DNA from: an uncultured Chloroflexota bacterium
GTDB lineage: Bacteria; Chloroflexota; Chloroflexia; Chloroflexales; Chloroflexaceae
DNA length: 47,106 nt
Direction of reading: 5' to 3'
Assembly (NCBI GenBank): GCA_937120965.1
Contig: CAKZKA010000257.1
Coordinates: 1 to 47,106, forward strand
Shown: in pieces, positions 42,032 to 47,106 of the stretch
How the letters are laid out: every line of letters starts with the position of its first letter
Position numbering within the stretch: position 1 is the stretch's first letter
The notes under the pieces: model-generated
Seen by the model: only the letters and a program-made list of their open reading frames with translations
Database searches by the model: none
What the model was told of the DNA's origin: nothing
Position numbers and translations under genes: made by a program

Positions 42032-42673
42032 TTACAGCAACCCGTAGGCCACGAACGCCCCAACCACGCAGCCCGCCGCCAGGGTCAGGCCGGCGACGAC
42101 CTGCATCGGCGTATGGTTGCGCGTCCGCACCCGCGCCCATCCCAGGACCAGGGCGCACAGCCAGAGTCCCAGGCCCAGCGGCTCGGAGTAGAGGGCAGCC
42201 AGGGTTGCTGTCGAGCCCATGCTCGAGGCGTGGATGCTGATCTTCCAGTACAGGTTGATGAGCCAGGCCAGGACACTGATGGCAATGCCCGAGGCCACCA
42301 TCGCCAGAATCGGCGGCGGCGCGCCAAGGGCGTGCAGCACAACCATACCGGCCACCAGGTTGACAATACCGAAGAGGTACAACTCGTTGCGCTGCGAGCG
42401 GACTGAGACATCGTCATCGGTATATGCGCCCTGCCGGAGACGCACGGTGAAAAAGAGCGTGGGCGGTAGCACCTGCAACCCGGTGCAGAGCAAGGCCCAG
42501 TACAGGCCCGTCTGGCGTGGCTCAACTCCGAGCAGGCCAACGATAAAGATACTGGCCACGCCGAGAAACACCGGATGGAGCACCTGCGAGATCAGCCGGG
42601 CCACGGCGTAGCCGCGGCCCGGCAGTGCGCCCCGCTGGATGGCCTCAGCAGTCAGATCGTTCTGTGAAAACAT
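42032..42673 (-). CDS. PAP2-like membrane protein with non-canonical active-site motifs
   Basis: A 213 aa protein with about five to six hydrophobic segments. A PAP2 phosphatase pattern is seen: SIHASSMGSTAT where PSGH stands in active enzymes, and RVRTRNHTPMQVVAGLTLA where SRxxxxxHxxxD stands. The last acidic residue is Gln and the KxxxxxxRP motif is not evident (nearest RQGAYTDDDVSVRSQR). It probably handles prenyl- or lipid-phosphates, but activity is uncertain. ATG 42673 is chosen; the gene overlaps the end of the upstream GT4 gene by 29 nt, which shows tight co-expression. Confidence 0.75.
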   Translation of the reverse strand: MFSQNDLTAEAIQRGALPGRGYAVARLISQVLHPVFLGVASIFIVGLLGVEPRQTGLYWALLCTGLQVLPPTLFFTVRLRQGAYTDDDVSVRSQRNELYLFGIVNLVAGMVVLHALGAPPPILAMVASGIAISVLAWLINLYWKISIHASSMGSTATLAALYSEPLGLGLWLCALVLGWARVRTRNHTPMQVVAGLTLAAGCVVGAFVAYGLL

Positions 42674-43832
42674 GATCAGGCGATCCTTTACTCGGTCCAC
42701 CGGCGCCGAGGGTCCGGTAGCATGCCAATAAACGCTGCGCGGCCGTCTCCCAGCGAAAGCACCGCGCCTGCACCGGCCCGGCGGCCCGCAGGTGCGCGGC
42801 ATCGTGCAGAGCGCGGGTAATGCCGGCGGCGATGACAGCTTCATCGAGGGGATCTACCAGCACCGCTGCCTCGCCGGCGACTTCGATCAGGCTCGACACG
42901 CCCGAGGTCACCACGGGCGTGCCACACGCCAGGGCTTCCAGCACCGGCAACCCGAACCCCTCGTAGAGCGAGGGGTAGACAAAGGCCCGCGCAAGATTAT
43001 ACAACGCCGGAAGATCTGCATCGGCAACAAAATCAAGAAACTGCACCCGATTCTGGATACCCAGCCGCTCGACCGTGGCAAAGATTTCCTCGTAGAGCCA
43101 TCCTCGCCGTCCGGCAATGACCAGGTGCAGCTCCGGGTCATCAAGGCGGGCGAAGGCCCGCACCAGGCGCGGCAGGTTCTTGCGCGGCTCCAGCGTGCCA
43201 ACAAAGAGGACAAAGGCCGCCGGCAACCCCAACCGCGCGCGGGTGGCCTCCAGCGCGGCGGGGGGCAGCGGCTGGAAGCGTGGGTCAACGCCAGGGTAAA
43301 TCAGATGCACCCGCGATCCAGAGACGCCGAGCAGTCGCGCGAGGTCCGCCGCTGTGGCCTGCGAGTCGACAAGGACCATATCGGCGCGGCGGAGCGCCCG
43401 CGGCACGACGCGCGCGAGGTAGCGCCGCAGCCCGGCCTCGGCGCACTCTGGCCGCACCAGAAAGGTGAGATCGTGAATGGTGAGCAGGGTACGGACGCGG
43501 GTGGGCGGCAAGACAAAATCGGGGGCGTGCAGCAGGTCAATCGAGCCTATCAGGCGCTCGGCCGGCAGGGGCAGCCGCAGGCGCTGCCAGAGGATGGTCA
43601 GTAGACGCGGGCTGAGAGGCAAGGGCCGAAGCTCGACATTGGGGTGCGCGGCGGCCAGGGCGCGCAGATCGGCCAGGTAAGGCGAGGTGGCGGGCAGGGC
43701 GCCTGCGGCGTAGAAGAGTCGATAGGTGATCGACGGATCGAGACCGACCACGGCGCGGATCAACTCGCGTGTGTAGCGCCCGATCCCCGCACCCTGCCAC
43801 ACCGCCGCAGTGTAATCAACGCCGACGCGCAT
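42645..43832 (-). CDS. GT4 family glycosyltransferase
   Basis: A 395 aa GT-B enzyme using nucleotide-sugar donors. It has the N-terminal VGVDYTAAVWQGAGIGRYTR, LLTIHDLTFLVRPE, the C-terminal domain start FVLFVGTLEPRKNLPRLVRA, and the EX7E motif YEGFGLPVLEALACGTPVV. These features match mannosyl/rhamnosyl-type transferases (WbaZ/MtfB-like). It probably adds a sugar to a lipid-linked glycan at the cytoplasmic membrane. The 3' end overlaps the PAP2-like gene. Upstream is a repeat block and then the flippase-like gene in the same direction. Confidence 0.93.
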   Translation of the reverse strand: MRVGVDYTAAVWQGAGIGRYTRELIRAVVGLDPSITYRLFYAAGALPATSPYLADLRALAAAHPNVELRPLPLSPRLLTILWQRLRLPLPAERLIGSIDLLHAPDFVLPPTRVRTLLTIHDLTFLVRPECAEAGLRRYLARVVPRALRRADMVLVDSQATAADLARLLGVSGSRVHLIYPGVDPRFQPLPPAALEATRARLGLPAAFVLFVGTLEPRKNLPRLVRAFARLDDPELHLVIAGRRGWLYEEIFATVERLGIQNRVQFLDFVADADLPALYNLARAFVYPSLYEGFGLPVLEALACGTPVVTSGVSSLIEVAGEAAVLVDPLDEAVIAAGITRALHDAAHLRAAGPVQARCFRWETAAQRLLACYRTLGAGGPSKGSPDHVFTERSDC

Positions 43833-43867
43833 GCTACCACCGGGTTATGGTGAATCTCCTCCGAACC

Positions 43868-44060
43868 TTGTCTCAGGCCCCATGCGGCTGCGCCACACAA
43901 CGACAGGATGCGAGGGCGCAGCCATCACCCCCCCCGGCAGGGGCATGGGGAAACCCGGTTTCCCCACATCCCTTCGAGGGAAGCATGGGAGGGCTGCGCC
44001 CTCCCAAACTCTCTCGTCGGAGAGGTGCGAAAGGGAACCTGCGGGAAACCCCCACCGCGA
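43868..44060. repeat. J-P-T composite repeat
   Basis: A J part (CCCATGCGGCTGCGCCACAC, about 43878), a P module (43948-43966) and a T module (GGGAGGGCTGCGCCCTCCC, 43987-44005) with AAACTCTCTCGTCGGAGAGG. Confidence 0.8.
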
Positions 44061-44078
44061 CGAAGTCTCGTTGTAGGA

Positions 44079-45170
44079 TTAGCGACGTTTGCTGAAAAGA
44101 TAGGCGACGAAACCGCCAACGACAATGCTCCAGAAGTTGATCAGCCGGTCGAGGAAGGTAACCGCCGCGCCCAGGTGCTTATCTACGCCGAAGAAGGTGA
44201 GCACGACGGTGATCGTGCCCTCCACGACCCCGAGGCCAGCGGGCGTAATTGGCAGCGCGGTCAGCAGTGATGAGGAGAGGGCCACGAAAATAATCGCCGA
44301 GAGGGAGAGAGTGCCGATAGCCGGGCCAAGCGCCTCGATCACGAAGAAGAGCCGGAAGCCCTCGAGCAACCAGACCCCGGCGGTCAACACGATCAGGCGC
44401 GGCAGAATGGCGGGGCGGAACGAGCGCAGGGCGGCATACTCAAACCGCCCGTAAAACGCATGTAGCCGACGGGGCAACACCCGGTGCACCAGGGGGCTGA
44501 ACCAGCGCATACCCGCCAGGCCGCTGAGGATCATGACTACCAGCAACCCGCCAAACCCGAAGACGATCTGCGTTCCTTCAGGCATATGCGCCCCGAAGGT
44601 GAAGTAGGCCGAGATGACCAGCATGCCAAACAGCCCGAGCATATCGAGCAGGCGTTCGGCGAAGATGGTGCCAATCGAGGTCGAGAAACTGACCTTGCCG
44701 TTATGCTTGAGCAGATAGGCCCGGTAGGCATCGCCGAGCTTGGCCGGCACAATACAATTCGCGAACCACGACAGATAGATGTACTCGATCAGCGCGGGCA
44801 TCGAGGCCCAGCTCTGCCGGCCCTCATCAACCGGCACGCCCGCATTTCGCAACAGCACGCGCCAGCGCAGCGCCCGCAAAGGAAAGGTCAGGTAAAAAAT
44901 GCCCAGGCCAGCCAGCAACAGCCAGGGGTTGGCCTGCCGCATGTGCTGCCAGGTGGTCGCCAGGTCAATATCCAACCCTCGCAGGACAAAGACAACAATC
45001 GCGATCGCCAGGCCAAAGGAGATAAGCGTGCGCGGGCTGCGCAGGCGCTCCCACAATGAAAAGCCTTCGCGCGCGATCTCGGCCTCGGCGGCAACATCCG
45101 ACGTTACCGGCGGGCTCGCCGGCACCGGCACCTCCGCAGCAGATGAACCCTTGGTGTTGTCAACAATCAT
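44079..45170 (-). CDS. Lysylphosphatidylglycerol-synthase-TM / flippase-like membrane protein
   Basis: A 363 aa membrane protein of the UPF0104 / LPG_synthase_TM family, with about eight hydrophobic segments. The characteristic segments LRALRWRVLLRNAGV, NCIVPAKLGDAYRAYLLKHN and TALPITPAGLGVVEGTIT are all present. The 40-residue N-terminus is Pro/Ala-rich and cytoplasmic. In MprF the related domain flips aminoacylated lipids; stand-alone members are thought to move lipids or glycolipids. Its place between a GT4 enzyme and a nucleotide-sugar epimerase suggests a glycolipid export role, an inference. Confidence 0.9.
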   Translation of the reverse strand: MIVDNTKGSSAAEVPVPASPPVTSDVAAEAEIAREGFSLWERLRSPRTLISFGLAIAIVVFVLRGLDIDLATTWQHMRQANPWLLLAGLGIFYLTFPLRALRWRVLLRNAGVPVDEGRQSWASMPALIEYIYLSWFANCIVPAKLGDAYRAYLLKHNGKVSFSTSIGTIFAERLLDMLGLFGMLVISAYFTFGAHMPEGTQIVFGFGGLLVVMILSGLAGMRWFSPLVHRVLPRRLHAFYGRFEYAALRSFRPAILPRLIVLTAGVWLLEGFRLFFVIEALGPAIGTLSLSAIIFVALSSSLLTALPITPAGLGVVEGTITVVLTFFGVDKHLGAAVTFLDRLINFWSIVVGGFVAYLFSKRR

Positions 45171-45218
45171 GCCTCAGCCTGCCTCCTGTGGGTGGTGCGC
45201 GACGGTATGTTCGTGAGG

Positions 45219-45248
45219 AGTATACCGTATTTTGCACAGTCGGGCCAA
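45219..45248 (-). promoter_or_regulatory. Promoter of the flippase-like gene
   Basis: On the minus strand TTGGCC (45243-45248), 18 nt and TATACT (45219-45224), about 50 nt upstream of the ATG at 45170. Confidence 0.6.
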
Positions 45249-45580
45249 TAACTGGTTTGTAAGGAAGTGTTCTGGTCTTTGCCCCTTCCAGCTCCGCCGG
45301 GTGGAGAGGAGGTCTCTAGATCGCTTTCCCGGTGGGCGAAGGCTGAGAAGCGGGCGAGTAACTATGAGATAACTCAGTTCACAGACTCACGACGATCCCG
45401 TTAGGAAGGTTCTGGGCCGGGCCGCCCTGACGTGACCGTTGGTCAATGGAGCCACGTGACTCAGTGTGTGGAGGTGTGGAGATGAAGACCAGGTGGTCGA
45501 GTTCGTCTGAAACACGCCTTCCACGGAGCGGGCAGCGCCATCACCGGCTCCCTCCTGCTACACGCGCCGTTCCATCTACC
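45249..45580. other. Intergenic region without recognised features
   Basis: About 330 bp. No P/T/J module, no protein-like frame and no clear terminator for the epimerase were found. GTGTGGAGGTGTGGAGATGA (45468-45487) resembles a GGAGGTGTGGAGATG-type tract near 27740. Confidence 0.4.
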
Positions 45581-46552
45581 CTACGGGCGCCTGACGGACG
45601 GCAGCACTTCCAGTTGGTACCACTCCCAGAAGCGGGCCAGGCCGTCTTCAACCCTGGTGCCGGCTCGAAAACCCAGCAAGCGCCTCGCCTTCTCGGTGGA
45701 GGCGTAGGTGATTAGCGGCTCAGTGGGCGGTAGGGGCTGCGCCTCAATTACCGCGCGCATCCCGGTGATCTGTTCGAGCAAGGCAACGAAGCGCTGGAGT
45801 TCGACCGGGCTTGAGTTGCCCAGATTGAAGATCTCATAGCCCTGCGCCCGGTCAAGCGCCGCGAGAACACCGGCAACGATGTCGTCAATATAAGTGTAAT
45901 CGCGATACAACTCGACCCCGCGCTCGAACAGCACGATCGGCTGCTCCCGTACCATTCTATCAACAAAGACGTACGGCGTCATATCCGGACGCCCGCGCGG
46001 GCCGTAGACGGTGAAGAAACGCACCACGCTCATTGGCGTGCCGTAGAGGCTGTGGAAGGTATAGCCGAGCACTTCAGCGGCTTTCTTCGTCGCAGCGTAG
46101 GGCGAAAGGGGGCGGTCGGTCGGATCACCTTCTTCAAACGGCACCTTGCTGGCGCGGCCATAGACTGATGAGGTCGAGGCCAGAACGAAGCGTTCCACGT
46201 CGTAGCGCCGGGCCAACTCCAGCAGGTGCACTGTGCCGCCGACGTTGACCTGTTCGTAGAGTGCGGGGTTGGCAATCGAGGGCCGCGGGCCGGGCAATGC
46301 TGCCAGGTGTACCACCTCTCGCGGGCGATAACGCTCAAAAATCCCGGCCAGCGCCTCGGCATCGCGAAGATCGGCCTCGACCAGCACAAACCCCGGCTGC
46401 GTAGCGGCCCAAGCCAGGTTGCGGCGTTTGCGCTCCGGATCGTAGTAGGGAGTGAAGTTGTCAAGACAGATCACCCGATCACCACGGCGCAAGAGCGCAT
46501 CCACCGTATGGCTGCCGATGAAGCCCGCGCCACCCGTCACGAGGCAGGTCAT
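45581..46552 (-). CDS. NAD-dependent nucleotide-sugar epimerase (GalE/UDP-glucuronate epimerase-like)
   Basis: A 323 aa extended SDR enzyme. The NAD site is MTCLVTGGAGFIGSH with GxxGxxG at 7-13. LDNFTPYYDPERKRRN, the Ser in STSSVYGRAS and the YxxxK motif in SPYAATKKAAEVLG follow. FFTVYGPRGRPDMTPYVFVD and DYTYIDDIVAG are typical of UDP-glucuronate 4-epimerases (GAE/CapI), though UDP-glucose 4-epimerase cannot be excluded. It supplies nucleotide sugars to envelope glycosyltransferases such as the GT4 enzyme nearby. ATG 46552 lies next to a repeat block. Confidence 0.93.
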   Translation of the reverse strand: MTCLVTGGAGFIGSHTVDALLRRGDRVICLDNFTPYYDPERKRRNLAWAATQPGFVLVEADLRDAEALAGIFERYRPREVVHLAALPGPRPSIANPALYEQVNVGGTVHLLELARRYDVERFVLASTSSVYGRASKVPFEEGDPTDRPLSPYAATKKAAEVLGYTFHSLYGTPMSVVRFFTVYGPRGRPDMTPYVFVDRMVREQPIVLFERGVELYRDYTYIDDIVAGVLAALDRAQGYEIFNLGNSSPVELQRFVALLEQITGMRAVIEAQPLPPTEPLITYASTEKARRLLGFRAGTRVEDGLARFWEWYQLEVLPSVRRP

Positions 46553-46582
46553 CGCCGCTTCTCCTTCTTCGCATCAGATACT

Positions 46583-46755
46583 GCTGAGGTGAAAATAGCC
46601 CGCGCGCGGGAGCGTTTGGGCGTAGGGGCGCGGCGGCGCCGCGCCCCTACGCCCTCCCAGGAAACAACTCGCCGGCGGGGAGGGTTTGGGAGGGCTGCGC
46701 CCTCCCAAGAACAATAATATTTTCATTCTGGCGTTGTGTGCCCCGCGCATGGGGC
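46583..46755. repeat. T-T-J composite repeat
   Basis: It opens with TGAGGTGAAAATAGCCCGCG, then a T-like hairpin with a GGCGGCGCC core (46621-46660), a T module (46680-46710) and a J module (46720-46758). It closely copies the block at 20639-20720. Confidence 0.85.
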
Positions 46756-47106
46756 CTACCGTGAACATGCGGGGAAACCGGGTTTCCCCTTTCCCCCTCC
46801 CTACCGTGAACGTACGGGGAAACCGGGTTTCCCCACCTGCGGTGAGCCTGTCGAACCGCACCCCTGCCTGTGGGGCGCCAGCCGCGCCCAACCGCGGTTG
46901 GCCAATGGGGAAACCGGGGTTCCCCATCCCCCTCCCTACCGTGAACATGCGGGGAAACCGGGGTTCCCCAGGCCCCCTCCCTACCGTGAACGTACGGGGA
47001 AACCGGGTTTCCCCACCTGCGGTGAGCCTGTCGAACCGCACCCCTGCCTGTGGGGCGCCAGCCGCGCCCAACCGCGGTTGGCCAATGGGGAAACCGGGGT
47101 TCCCCA
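46756..47106. repeat. 180-bp tandem repeat built from P modules
   Basis: Lines 46801-46926 and 46981-47106 are identical base for base, an exact 180-bp period that reaches the window end. The flanks 46756-46800 and 46936-46980 are nearly so. Each unit has GTGAACATGC-P, GTGAACGTAC-P, CTGCGGTGAGCCTGTCGAAC, CCAACCGCGGTTGG and a third P module. Confidence 0.95.

Overview
The window looks like a high-GC chromosome segment from a filamentous member of the Chloroflexota (Chloroflexus/Roseiflexus-like). This is an inference from gene content: lipoproteins with long Ala/Pro/Thr linkers after the lipobox, a tandem pair of Agl23-type HHDE membrane proteins, two MGDG-synthase-like glycosyltransferases, a DUF5317-type membrane protein and a sortase. 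No rRNA, tRNA, CRISPR array, phage gene or transposase gene was recognised.

Layout. 162-1286: phospholipase D-like protein (-). 1525-5684: substrate-binding lipoprotein and two permeases of an Opp/Dpp-type importer (-), without ATPase genes. 6327-10071: pyrimidine operon (-) of promoter, PyrR-binding RNA, intrinsic terminator, pyrR, pyrB and a dihydroorotase homologue that has lost its metal ligands. 10368-12880: two MGDG-synthase-like glycosyltransferases (+). 12954-20638: sortase, YceI-like lipoprotein, small helical protein, NagD-like phosphatase, HerA-like ATPase, 6-phosphogluconolactonase and a degenerate APH-fold protein. 21509-27658: two large HHDE membrane proteins (-), one fused to an NHL propeller. 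27815-33671: penicillin-acylase-like hydrolase, prenyl-synthase-like protein, small membrane protein and a lipase-like protein. 34777-38339: DUF5317 protein, a conserved-looking hypothetical, a very short transcription unit (promoter, structured leader, 33-residue membrane peptide, strong terminator) and a histidine kinase. 38541-46552: six-hairpin glycosidase-like lipoprotein, alpha/beta hydrolase, PAP2-like protein overlapping a GT4 glycosyltransferase, flippase-like membrane protein and a nucleotide-sugar epimerase.

Cell-envelope and glycoconjugate work is the common theme: lipid glycosyltransferases, Agl23-like proteins, prenyl-synthase fold, PAP2, GT4, flippase-like protein, epimerase, sortase and lipoproteins.

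The most striking structure lies between the genes. Most intergenic gaps over about 100 bp are filled with modular palindromic repeats: P (GGGGAAACCCGGTTTCCCC), T (GGGAGGGCTGCGCCCTCCC followed by AAACCCTCCC) and J (a TGCGGCGCAGCCGCA hairpin flanked by ATGTTCAT and TGAGGTGAACAT). They occur singly, as composites of about 150 bp and as tandem arrays of 113 and 180 bp. They run into the ends of genes, in places supplying stop codons, and artificially lengthen open frames upstream of several genes. Two further MITE-like elements with terminal inverted repeats are present.
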